Source: an uncultured Oscillospiraceae bacterium (GTDB lineage: Bacteria > Bacillota > Clostridia > Oscillospirales > Ruminococcaceae). From it: a stretch of DNA of 12,300 nucleotides. Both the position numbers and the translations under genes were made by a program. The notes beneath the pieces were generated by a model. That model worked only from the letters and a program-made list of their open reading frames with translations. It did not search any database and was not told the DNA's origin. Positions 1-6,270 of the stretch are shown piece by piece. The stretch lies in the NCBI GenBank assembly GCA_900552845.1, contig USBC01000039.1, positions 1-12,300 on the forward strand. The letters are read 5' to 3'. Positions within the stretch are counted from its first letter, which is position 1; every line of letters starts with the position of its first letter.

Positions 1-100
1 GCACGGGGGGCCCCGCGGGCCCCCCCGCCGCCGGGGGCCGGGGGGCCTACGCCGCGGTTTGCGGCCACCCCTAAACGCCGGGGGGGCGCCAGCCCGACTC
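1..100. repeat. GC-rich palindromic stretch, possible degenerate intergenic element
   Basis: This stretch is almost entirely runs of G and C. It contains a perfect 9-bp stem with a CGC triloop (arms 5-13 and 17-25). Further on, a CCTACGCCG core and a GGTTT...AAACGCC pairing (about 56-60 with 73-78) look like worn versions of the hairpins found intact at 4634-4673. No gene is supported; a 77-codon reading frame crossing 59-292 has no ribosome binding site and an implausible composition. It may be a decayed copy of the cloverleaf repeat described below, or low-quality sequence at a contig edge. Confidence 0.4.
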
Positions 101-351
101 TCTGCACGGATCCGGAAAAACAAAAAAGAAAAGCCCCGCTTTATCGCAGAGCCTTTCCCAAACCAAAACAATTTTATCCGTCGGTCTTTTTACGGATCGG
201 AAATCTTTGTAAAGGGCGGTGGTGGAGACACCGTGGTTCCCTCTTTCTGTTTTTATTATATGCTATTCTTGGGGCGAATTCCGCCTTTTTAATTGAAAAT
301 TGGGTTACGATTTGGTGACGGGAAGCAAAAGAAGGTTGCAAAATGCTTTTT
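101..351. other. Non-coding AT-rich spacer, nothing firmly identified
   Basis: No convincing gene, tRNA or riboswitch is seen. The only structure noted is a short hairpin GGCG-AATTC-CGCC at 273-285 (two extra G-T pairs possible) followed by TTTTT to 290. It could act as a weak plus-strand terminator for a gene left of the window. The minus-strand gene that stops at 352 reads into this spacer, and I find no good terminator for it here. Confidence 0.4.
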
Positions 352-729
352 TTAGCTGATGTAATCCTCGATCAGGCGGGTCAGCGTTTCGTAGTCCGGC
401 GCAGAAATGCCCTCCTCCAGCCGTTCTCGATCCGACTGCGGCAGAAGACGCGTGTAAACATCGAAGATCATCTCCGGAGTATCGCTGCCCTCCCGAAAAA
501 CGGCAAGGCGACCATCATAGCTACGCAGCAGATAACCGGAGGGGCTGGGGATCGGCTCCGGCTCCGGTTCTTTTTCGATGGGAGGCGCAGCGGAATGGGT
601 GGTTTGCCGGGGATCGGAGGAAGGCTGAGGCTGCGGAGAGGAAGTGCTGCGGGAGAAGAATGCCAGCACCAGCCCCAGCAGAAGGGCGGCAATGGCGATT
701 GTAAGGGACAGAATGATCCGGCGGGGCAT
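352..729 (-). CDS. Small membrane-anchored protein with BofC C-terminal-like domain
   Basis: The 125-residue protein has basic residues then one hydrophobic segment (about residues 5-24, IILSLTIAIAALLLGLVLAF), so it is probably an N-terminally anchored protein facing outward. A low-complexity Pro/Ser/Glu linker follows (about 27-63). The final 60 residues (GYLLRSYDGRLAVF... then DVYTRLLPQSDRERLEEGI and LIEDYIS) resemble the C-terminal domain of BofC, the forespore protein that restrains SpoIVB signalling in Bacillus. Many clostridia have such short anchored copies of unknown role. The ATG at 729 was chosen over an upstream start at 1026 because AAGGAGGT lies directly before it and the upstream part overlaps the divergent gene. 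It diverges from the penicillin-binding protein gene. The domain assignment is from memory of the pattern; a sporulation role is only a guess. Confidence 0.75.
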   Translation of the reverse strand: MPRRIILSLTIAIAALLLGLVLAFFSRSTSSPQPQPSSDPRQTTHSAAPPIEKEPEPEPIPSPSGYLLRSYDGRLAVFREGSDTPEMIFDVYTRLLPQSDRERLEEGISAPDYETLTRLIEDYIS

Positions 730-780
730 GGGCAAGACCTCCTTTTCCTTTTTTCGGCGGTAGTATGGGCATTTCGGAAC

Positions 781-809
781 GGAATAGACAGAAGAGGACG
801 GAAATTCAA
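781..809 (-). promoter_or_regulatory. Possible promoter of the BofC-like gene
   Basis: Read on the minus strand, TTGAAT (804-809) and TATTCC (781-786) are separated by exactly 17 bases, about 50 bases upstream of the ATG at 729. The -10 match is poor (three of six), so this is tentative. Confidence 0.25.
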
Positions 810-815
810 AAAATA

Positions 816-846
816 GTAACACATAATGGGTAAAGTGTGCTATAAT
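816..846 (+). promoter_or_regulatory. Extended -10 promoter of the penicillin-binding protein gene
   Basis: A perfect TATAAT at 841-846 is preceded by TGC (838-840), which makes an extended -10 element. A partial -35, GTAACA (816-821), lies 19 bases upstream, slightly too far; extended -10 promoters tolerate a weak -35. The expected start near 853 leaves a leader of about 70 bases before the TTG start at 926. Confidence 0.65.
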
Positions 847-925
847 ATCATCGTATATGTGCCAAAGCGCCGAGGGCGATGCGGTACAGATTTTCCTCTC
901 CCCCGAAAATGAAGGAGGTAGCAGT

Positions 926-3379
926 TTGAGCTTTAAGGAGAAATGGAACCGTATGAGCCGCAAGGCGGACAATGCGATCAAAAATGCGAAGTCCCGCAAG
1001 GCGGAGCAGACGGCTGCCGATAACAAGAATCCTCAGGAGAAAAAGTCCGGCGGTAAAACGGTGCTGCGCGCCATCGCTGCCGTGTGCCTTGTCGGTATTA
1101 TTCTGATGTGTGTGGCGGGCTGTGTTCTGACCGTGTGGGTCTTTGACACGCTGAACAACGACCAGCAGATGCTGGATCTGAGTATGCAGAAGGCAAAGTA
1201 CACCACCATCTTTTATGCCGATGACGGAGAGACCGAGCTTTCCCGCGCCTACGATCCAGAAGCGGGAAACCGCATTTGGGTGGACTATGACCAGATGCCG
1301 AAATGCCTGTTGGATGCTGCGGTGGCGGTGGAGGACAAGCGGTTCTGGGAGCATAACGGCGTGGACTTTCTGACCACCTCTAAGGCGGGCATCAGCGCTG
1401 TGCTGCAAAAAATAGGGCTCAAGGGCTTTTACGGCGGGGCGACCCCCGGTGCTTCTACCATTACCCAGCAGGTGGTGCGCAATATCACCAATGACCGTGC
1501 CGTGGAGGGCGCGGAGGGCTGGGCGCGTAAGCTGCGCGAGATCTTCCGGGCGCTGAATGTGGAAAAATACTACACAAAGTCGCAGATCATCGAAACCTAT
1601 CTCAATCTTGCCAGCTTTTCGCAGAACTGCTCCGGGATTCAGGCGGCAGCCAATGTGTTCTTTAATAAAGATGTCAGCGAGCTGACAGTGGCGGAGTGCG
1701 CCACCATTATAGGCACAACCAAAAATCCCTACGCCTACGATCCCTACACCCATTGGGAAGAAAACCAGCAGCGCAAGGAGTATATTTTAGGGCTGATGCT
1801 GGAGCAGGAGCTGCTGACCAAGGAAGAATATAATGCTGCGATGGCACAGGAGATTGTGCTTTCACATGGCACCAACAGCAACGCCACCATTCAAACCTGG
1901 TTTATGGACTATGTGACCGAGGAGGTTTGCAGGGATCTGGCGGAGAAGCAGGGGATTACCGAGGCGGAGGCTTATCAGAACCTCATCGGCGGCGGATACC
2001 GCATCTATACCACCTGCGAGGTGCGGGTGCAGGAAATTTTGGAGGACTACTATTCCAGTCCGGAGAAATTCCCGCCCGTCAATAACGAGGAGTACCCACA
2101 GTCCGCTTTTGTCATAACGGATACAAGCGGTGCAGTAAAGGGCATCGTGGGCGGCAACCGCGGCAAGGACGGCAACCGCATCTGGAGCCGTGCCAGCGAT
2201 ACCACTCGCCAGATCGGTTCGACCATCAAGCCGATCACCTCCTATGTGCTGGGCATCGAAAAGGATCTCATTACCTATTCCACCGTGATTGAGGACCGTC
2301 AGGTAGTCATCAACCCCGATGAAGTGAGCTATAGCCAGCCGCTGTGGGTGCCCAAGAATGAATATAACAGCTTTAAGGGCTTTGTAACGGTACGGACAGC
2401 GGTCATTCGCTCCATCAATACCGTGGCGGTGCAGGTTACCCAGATGCTGGGAACCACCACCAGCTACGATTTTCTCAAGTATTCGCTGAATGTGGATACC
2501 TTGACCGCAGCAGACGACAGCTACAGTCCCATGGCACTCGGCTCCCTTTCCAAGGGTATGACGCTGGTGAAGCTGGCGGGCGCTTATCAGATGTTCGGCA
2601 ATGGCGGTGTGCGTACTGAGCCATACAGCTACACCCGCATAGAGGATACCTACGGCAATGTCATTCTGGAGAAGAACACTGTACCGATTCGCGTAATCAG
2701 TGCGGAGACCGCCACCGTGATGAACCGTCTGCTGCAGGAGGTTACCGGCAGCGAGGGTACCGGTGCGGCAGCCAATCTGGGTGCAATGAATATCCCTGTG
2801 GCAGGCAAAACCGGAACTACCGATGACAGCGTAGACCAGTGGTTTGTGGGCGTTACGCCATACTATGTAGGAGTATGCTGGCTGGGCTACGATTCCCGCT
2901 ATCAGACCGATGAGGAGGGAAATATCAAGCACTACGCCAATGGCAATCCCATTCCCAACTCCATTCGTTATTCCAGCTACCCGCCCCCGAAGATTTGGAA
3001 AGCCGTGATGAGCAAGGTGCACGAGGGTGTCAGTGGCAAACAGTTTGAGACCAGCACCAATGTGACATCGTATCAATATTGCAAGCTGACAGGCATGCTG
3101 GCAGGCGACGGCTGCCCCGATACGGCAACCGGTTGGTACAAGAATTCCAATATCCCGCAGGTATGCAGCTACCACAACTACGGCGCCAGCTACGGCATCG
3201 GTTTGGTGGGGCTGACTGCCGCCGAGTGCGGTGTGGAATATGCCGATTGGTACCTGAATGTGGCATGGTCGCTCATTCAGCAGTACCGGGCGCAGGGACA
3301 GACGCTTTCGGTGAAGGACGCCATAGAGATGGCAAAGAGCGGTACTGTATCCTACAATGAACCGAGTTATGGCCCGTAA
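926..3379 (+). CDS. Class A penicillin-binding protein (PBP1A family), bifunctional transglycosylase/transpeptidase
   Basis: This 817-residue enzyme polymerises lipid II into glycan strands and cross-links the peptides at the outer face of the membrane. A basic cytoplasmic tail precedes one transmembrane helix (about 46-74). The GT51 domain shows AVAVEDKRFWEHNG with catalytic Glu136, GASTITQQVVRN from residue 175, and the RKLREIFRALNVEKYYTK / IIETYLN motifs. The transpeptidase domain has the full active-site set: S432-TIK, S496-IN and K628-TGT. A C-terminal tail with several cysteines (CKLTGMLAGDGC...VCSYH) is common in clostridial homologues as I recall them. I chose the TTG at 926 because GGAGG (914-918) lies seven bases upstream; an in-frame ATG at 953 is the alternative, and a start at 857 would lie almost on the expected transcription start. 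It has its own promoter and terminator, so it is probably monocistronic. No key residue is missing. Confidence 0.96.
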   Translation: MSFKEKWNRMSRKADNAIKNAKSRKAEQTAADNKNPQEKKSGGKTVLRAIAAVCLVGIILMCVAGCVLTVWVFDTLNNDQQMLDLSMQKAKYTTIFYADDGETELSRAYDPEAGNRIWVDYDQMPKCLLDAAVAVEDKRFWEHNGVDFLTTSKAGISAVLQKIGLKGFYGGATPGASTITQQVVRNITNDRAVEGAEGWARKLREIFRALNVEKYYTKSQIIETYLNLASFSQNCSGIQAAANVFFNKDVSELTVAECATIIGTTKNPYAYDPYTHWEENQQRKEYILGLMLEQELLTKEEYNAAMAQEIVLSHGTNSNATIQTWFMDYVTEEVCRDLAEKQGITEAEAYQNLIGGGYRIYTTCEVRVQEILEDYYSSPEKFPPVNNEEYPQSAFVITDTSGAVKGIVGGNRGKDGNRIWSRASDTTRQIGSTIKPITSYVLGIEKDLITYSTVIEDRQVVINPDEVSYSQPLWVPKNEYNSFKGFVTVRTAVIRSINTVAVQVTQMLGTTTSYDFLKYSLNVDTLTAADDSYSPMALGSLSKGMTLVKLAGAYQMFGNGGVRTEPYSYTRIEDTYGNVILEKNTVPIRVISAETATVMNRLLQEVTGSEGTGAAANLGAMNIPVAGKTGTTDDSVDQWFVGVTPYYVGVCWLGYDSRYQTDEEGNIKHYANGNPIPNSIRYSSYPPPKIWKAVMSKVHEGVSGKQFETSTNVTSYQYCKLTGMLAGDGCPDTATGWYKNSNIPQVCSYHNYGASYGIGLVGLTAAECGVEYADWYLNVAWSLIQQYRAQGQTLSVKDAIEMAKSGTVSYNEPSYGP

Positions 3380-3405
3380 GGGTAATTCGGCAACTGAATA
3401 AAAGT

Positions 3406-3448
3406 AATTCCTCCGTTGGATTGTGACAATCCGGCGGAGGAATTTTTT
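3406..3448 (+). terminator. Intrinsic terminator of the penicillin-binding protein gene
   Basis: AATTCCTCCG (3406-3415) pairs with CGGAGGAATT (3435-3444). The stem continues inward through two T-G pairs and GGATTG/CAATCC to a TGA loop, about 18 bp in all, followed by a run of six T ending at 3448. It starts 26 bases after the stop codon. Confidence 0.92.
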
Positions 3449-3487
3449 GAAGGAGGACTGTATGGAGAGGTGGGAGGGAGAGCAGCA

Positions 3488-3568
3488 CCCCGCAGGGGGG
3501 CGGCGCAGCCGCCCAAACGGGTTTTACCCGTTTTCGTCCGCCCGGAGGAGGGCGGACGCCCTGCGGGG
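3488..3568. repeat. Cloverleaf-shaped palindromic element (copy 1)
   Basis: A closing stem (3488-3497 with 3559-3568, perfect 10 bp) encloses three hairpins set end to end. They are 3498-3514 (7 bp, GCA loop), 3515-3533 (8 bp, TTT loop) and 3535-3558 (9 bp, GGAGGA loop). Only T3534 is unpaired at the junction. The element lies in the convergent gap, beyond the terminators of both flanking genes, so it need not be transcribed. Its first two hairpins match in order and stem sequence type the second and third hairpins of the element at 4603-4687. No transposase or clear target duplication is seen. Confidence 0.75.
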
Positions 3569-3592
3569 CGTCCCTGTCTGCGGTAAGGCAGC

Positions 3593-3620
3593 AAAAAGCC
3601 CTCCGGCGCAGCCGGGGGGC
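3593..3620 (-). terminator. Intrinsic terminator of the uridine-kinase-like gene
   Basis: On the minus strand a 10-bp hairpin (arms 3611-3620 and 3598-3607, one G-T pair, TGC triloop) is followed at once by TTTTT (3597-3593). It begins 14 bases after the kinase stop codon. The GC-rich arms and three-base loop are in the same style as the hairpins of the neighbouring cloverleaf elements. Confidence 0.85.
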
Positions 3621-3634
3621 GATTGTATTTATCC

Positions 3635-4570
3635 TTATTTACTGCCGATAAACTCCTGTATGAGCGAGCTTTGTGGGATCAGCTCGGTGCCGATGGGGAA
3701 GAAATGACGGTAGCTTTCGATGAGGCGATCCACTGTTTCACGGTTTTCTCCGGGATCCTGAGTTTGCTTCAGCAATTCGGTGATGACGGATCCGTACAAA
3801 AATGGCTCATAATCGTGACTGGTATTGACAAAGACATCGGCGGTGCCGCTGCTGGGCTTCATATACAGCAGCTCGCCCCGCAGCACGTCCTTCCACATGC
3901 GCATGGTACCCAGCGGCGGGGTACCGCGGTGCAGATTATCGCGAATGATGCGGCGGGTCAGCCGGAGGTCACGGGCGTCCAACAGGGTTCGCCCGTCCTG
4001 ATTCACATAGCTGGTATTGGGGTGAATGTAGATGCCGAAATTGCTGCGGGCAAGCCCCTGACGAAGCTGAGGCTGCAAGGCATGGATCCCCTCAAAGATC
4101 AGAATGGTGTTTTCGTCATATTCCATGGGGCGGGTGACGGAAGAACGTTTGCCCTCGGTAAAATCGAAGATGGGGAATTCAGCGTGCCCATCCTGCATAA
4201 GGGTATTGACCGAGGTAGAAAAGCAGTCCAAATCCAGCCCTTCGATGGATTCAAAATTTTTGGTGCCGTCTTCCCAAAGGGGCATCAGGTCACGGTTGCG
4301 GTAAAAGTCGTCCAGCGAAATGCGCACCGCCCGCCGCCCAAGCGCCGAAAGATCAGAGACGAGCAGATTGGCAGTGGTGGTCTTTCCGGAGGAGGAGGGA
4401 CCACACAGCAGGACGATGTGGCTGCCGCTGGCAACGACCTGCTCAGTCATGCCGCGGAGCTGGTCACGGAAGCGGTCCTCGGTGCGGTCTACAAAGACCT
4501 GCGGGTTTTCAAAGACTGCGCGGGAAAGCTCACGGATCTCACAGGTGTCGCGCAGGTGGGTGTCTTTCAT
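3635..4570 (-). CDS. Uridine kinase-like nucleoside kinase (phosphoribulokinase/uridine kinase family P-loop protein)
   Basis: The 311-residue cytoplasmic protein probably phosphorylates a nucleoside, uridine or cytidine being the family's usual substrate, using ATP or GTP. It shows a P-loop GPSSSGKTTT (57-66, Lys63), the substrate-side motif SLDDFYRNRD (about 85-94), a FDFTEGKR segment (135-142), IFEGIHAL (158-165) and an arginine-rich lid DLRLTRRIIRDNLHRG (201-216). Many clostridial relatives that I recall carry about 200 extra N-terminal residues with a TGS domain. Here only about 50 residues precede the P-loop, so this is the kinase part with a short extension. The ATG at 4570 has AAAGGAG (4585-4579) eight bases upstream. 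The gene stands alone: a gap and a -10 element separate it from znuB, and a terminator follows. The exact substrate cannot be read from sequence. Confidence 0.85.
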   Translation of the reverse strand: MKDTHLRDTCEIRELSRAVFENPQVFVDRTEDRFRDQLRGMTEQVVASGSHIVLLCGPSSSGKTTTANLLVSDLSALGRRAVRISLDDFYRNRDLMPLWEDGTKNFESIEGLDLDCFSTSVNTLMQDGHAEFPIFDFTEGKRSSVTRPMEYDENTILIFEGIHALQPQLRQGLARSNFGIYIHPNTSYVNQDGRTLLDARDLRLTRRIIRDNLHRGTPPLGTMRMWKDVLRGELLYMKPSSGTADVFVNTSHDYEPFLYGSVITELLKQTQDPGENRETVDRLIESYRHFFPIGTELIPQSSLIQEFIGSK

Positions 4571-4602
4571 GGAGGTGGCTCCTTTCGGGGGAAATTGGGT
4601 GC

Positions 4603-4687
4603 AGCGCCCGCAGGGCGCCCGCCTGCGGCGGGCTGGGCGGCTACGCCGCCCAAAACCGTCCTGCGGACGGTTTGCCCTGCGGGCGCT
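4603..4687. repeat. Cloverleaf-shaped palindromic element (copy 2) in the kinase leader
   Basis: A perfect 14-bp closing stem (4603-4616 with 4674-4687) encloses three perfect hairpins that abut without any unpaired base. They are 4617-4633 (7 bp, TGC loop), 4634-4652 (8 bp, TAC loop) and 4653-4673 (9 bp, TGC loop). All three loops have three bases. It lies between the kinase's probable -10 box and its ribosome binding site, so it should be transcribed as the first part of that leader on the minus strand. The left arm also contains a small alternative hairpin, GCGCCC-GCA-GGGCGC (4604-4618), that would compete with the closing stem. Confidence 0.82.
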
Positions 4688-4706
4688 TATAGGGGCTTTG
4701 TTTCAT

Positions 4707-4712
4707 ATTATA
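4707..4712 (-). promoter_or_regulatory. Probable -10 element of the uridine-kinase-like gene
   Basis: The minus strand reads TATAAT here, within an AT-rich patch between znuB and the kinase. No recognisable -35 is found at 16-18 bases upstream, so the promoter is only half supported. The predicted start near 4700 puts the whole cloverleaf at 4687-4603 inside the leader. Confidence 0.45.
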
Positions 4713-4748
4713 CTATATCGGCTGCAAAAATGCAGCACACATTTTGCA

Positions 4749-5576
4749 TTATTTGTGACTATGACGGAGCAGAAAGCCGGCAAGGGAGAGCAGAAGGAAC
4801 GCGGCAAGATCGACCAGCACCACGCTGGCACCGGTGGGAGTGGACAGCAGGAAGGAGGCAATGACGCCCACCCAGAAGCAGACAACCGACAGTACGGCAG
4901 CCCCGACCGTTACACCGAGAAAGCTGCGGCTGACCCGCATGGCGCCCAGCGCCGGAAAAATGATAAGGCTGGAGATGAGCAGAGTGCCCATCAGCCGCAT
5001 ACCGATGACGATGGTGACGGCGGTAAGCAGCGCCAGCACCATGTTGTACAAATTGGCACGAATGCCGGTGGCGCGGGCAAAGGTCTCATCAAAGGTGACG
5101 GCAAAAATGCGGTGATACAGCAGCACAAACAGCAGCAGAACGGCAAGCGAAAGCACTGCGGCAAGCCGCACATCAGCGGCAGTCATGGTGAGAATACTGC
5201 CGAACAGATAGTTCATCACATCTACATTGCTGCCGCTGGAAAGAGAGGTGGCGATAACACCGATGGCAAGCGCCGCACTGGAGACAAGGGCAATGGCGCT
5301 GTCTCCGGCAAGATGGCTGCTGCGGCTGAGCCGCAGCAGAAAAAATGCCGCCAGAATAACAATAGGCAGTGCGACCGCCAGCGGTGCCGCCCCCAGCGCC
5401 ATGGCGACTGCCATGGCGCCGAAGCCCACATGGGAAAGCCCGTCGCCGATCATGGAATAGCGCTTGAGCACAAGGCTGACCCCCAGCAGCGCCGAGCAGA
5501 GCGCCACCAGCGTGCCGGCAATGAGTGCCCGCTGGATAAAGGGATAGGAAAACAACCCCGCAAGCAGCTCACGCAT
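4749..5576 (-). CDS. znuB: Zinc ABC transporter permease ZnuB
   Basis: This 275-residue integral membrane protein is the channel-forming subunit of a zinc (or manganese/zinc) importer of the ABC-3 family. It is strongly hydrophobic throughout, with roughly eight membrane segments. It carries the family's early GVSLVLKRYSMIGDGLSHVGFGAMA stretch, the ATGIRANLYN loop that contacts the ATPase, and the late RLMGTLLISSLIIFPALGAMRVSRSF segment. The ATG at 5576 has GGGAGG eight bases upstream; the in-frame GTG at 5585 lies inside that same ribosome-binding region and is rejected. The start overlaps the end of znuC by 8 bases, so the two are translationally coupled. Zinc rather than manganese is inferred from the adjoining regulator. 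No good terminator is seen after the stop codon. Confidence 0.93.
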   Translation of the reverse strand: MRELLAGLFSYPFIQRALIAGTLVALCSALLGVSLVLKRYSMIGDGLSHVGFGAMAVAMALGAAPLAVALPIVILAAFFLLRLSRSSHLAGDSAIALVSSAALAIGVIATSLSSGSNVDVMNYLFGSILTMTAADVRLAAVLSLAVLLLFVLLYHRIFAVTFDETFARATGIRANLYNMVLALLTAVTIVIGMRLMGTLLISSLIIFPALGAMRVSRSFLGVTVGAAVLSVVCFWVGVIASFLLSTPTGASVVLVDLAAFLLLSLAGFLLRHSHK

Positions 5577-6270
5577 GGCTTTCACCTCCCATCAGGCGGC
5601 GGTACAGCGGGCTTTGACGGTATTCTGCCGCCGTGCCGTCAAAATGCTCTGCACCGAGATGCAGAATTCGGGTAGCATGGCGCAGCGCCTCCGGTACATC
5701 ATGGGTGATCATGATGACGGTAACGCCCTCCTCGCGGTTCAAACGGTCAATGACCTCGTACAGCTCGCTCGTCACGGTAGGGTCCAGCCCGGTAAAGGGC
5801 TCGTCCATCAGCAGCAGGCGACCGGCGGCACACAGCGCCCGTGCCAGCAGCACTCGCTGCTGCTGTCCGCCGGAAAGCTCCCGATAGCAGCGGTTCGCCA
5901 GCTCCTCCGCACCCAGCAGCCGTAGCTTGGCAAGCGCAGTCTCACGGTCGGCACGGGTGTAAAAGGGCGCATAGCCCTTGGCGGCAAGCAGTCCGCTTAA
6001 AACGACCTCCATCACCGAGGCAGGGAAATCCCGCTGAACGGGAGTTTGTTGGGGCAGGTAGCCGATCTCCCGTGGCGGCAGATGAAAATGAATGTGTCCG
6101 CCGGTGGGACGGATCAGCCCCAGTATGCCCCGCAGCAGGGTGGATTTGCCCGCCCCGTTTTCGCCTACGATGGCAAGGTAATCCCCATCCTGCACCGAAA
6201 GCTCCAAATGGGAGAGGACACATTTGCCCTCATAGCCCAGCGAAAGGTCACAGCATTGAATGAGGGTCAT
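5569..6270 (-). CDS. znuC: Zinc ABC transporter ATP-binding protein ZnuC
   Basis: This 233-residue ATPase drives zinc import on the cytoplasmic face of ZnuB. All core ABC motifs are present: Walker A GENGAGKST (36-44, Lys42), Q-loop LPQQ (72-75), signature LSGGQQQR (132-139), Walker B LLLMDEP (152-158) and the switch histidine in MITHD (His190). Its length is normal for ZnuC/AdcC-type proteins. The ATG overlaps the stop codon of the upstream regulator by four bases (ATGA), so zur, znuC and znuB form one coupled operon. No gene for the extracellular zinc-binding protein ZnuA/AdcA is present in the operon or the window. Confidence 0.95.
   Translation of the reverse strand: MTLIQCCDLSLGYEGKCVLSHLELSVQDGDYLAIVGENGAGKSTLLRGILGLIRPTGGHIHFHLPPREIGYLPQQTPVQRDFPASVMEVVLSGLLAAKGYAPFYTRADRETALAKLRLLGAEELANRCYRELSGGQQQRVLLARALCAAGRLLLMDEPFTGLDPTVTSELYEVIDRLNREEGVTVIMITHDVPEALRHATRILHLGAEHFDGTAAEYRQSPLYRRLMGGESHA

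Noticed and set aside
59..292. 77-codon plus-strand reading frame at the left edge
   Set aside because: No ribosome binding site, starts in a GC palindrome and continues into AT-rich spacer; the composition is not protein-like.
848..1753. Long minus-strand frame of 301 codons inside the penicillin-binding protein gene
   Set aside because: It is antisense to a gene with complete catalytic motifs, lacks a ribosome binding site, and is His/Gly/Leu-rich as antisense frames of this codon bias usually are.
1862..3175. 437-codon minus-strand frame inside the penicillin-binding protein gene
   Set aside because: Antisense to the transpeptidase domain; no recognisable domain or ribosome binding site.
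3481..3620. CRISPR array or insertion sequence
   Set aside because: No regularly spaced identical repeats, no transposase gene, and no clear terminal repeats or target duplications.
4603..4687. tRNA or tRNA-like reading of the cloverleaf
   Set aside because: Arms have triloops, there is no anticodon loop, no T-loop sequence and no CCA end, and stem lengths do not match tRNA.
4713..4748. Terminator after znuB from the GCTGCA/TGCAGC hairpin near 4721-4736
   Set aside because: The stem is only 6 bp and no T-run follows in the direction of transcription; it leads straight into the kinase -10 region.
3623..4864. 413-codon plus-strand frame across the kinase and its leader
   Set aside because: Antisense to the kinase, whose P-loop and lid motifs are intact, and it also runs through the cloverleaf repeat.
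4320..5675. 451-codon plus-strand frame over the kinase start and znuB
   Set aside because: Gln/His/Gly-rich antisense frame spanning an intergenic palindrome; znuB on the other strand is clearly the real gene.
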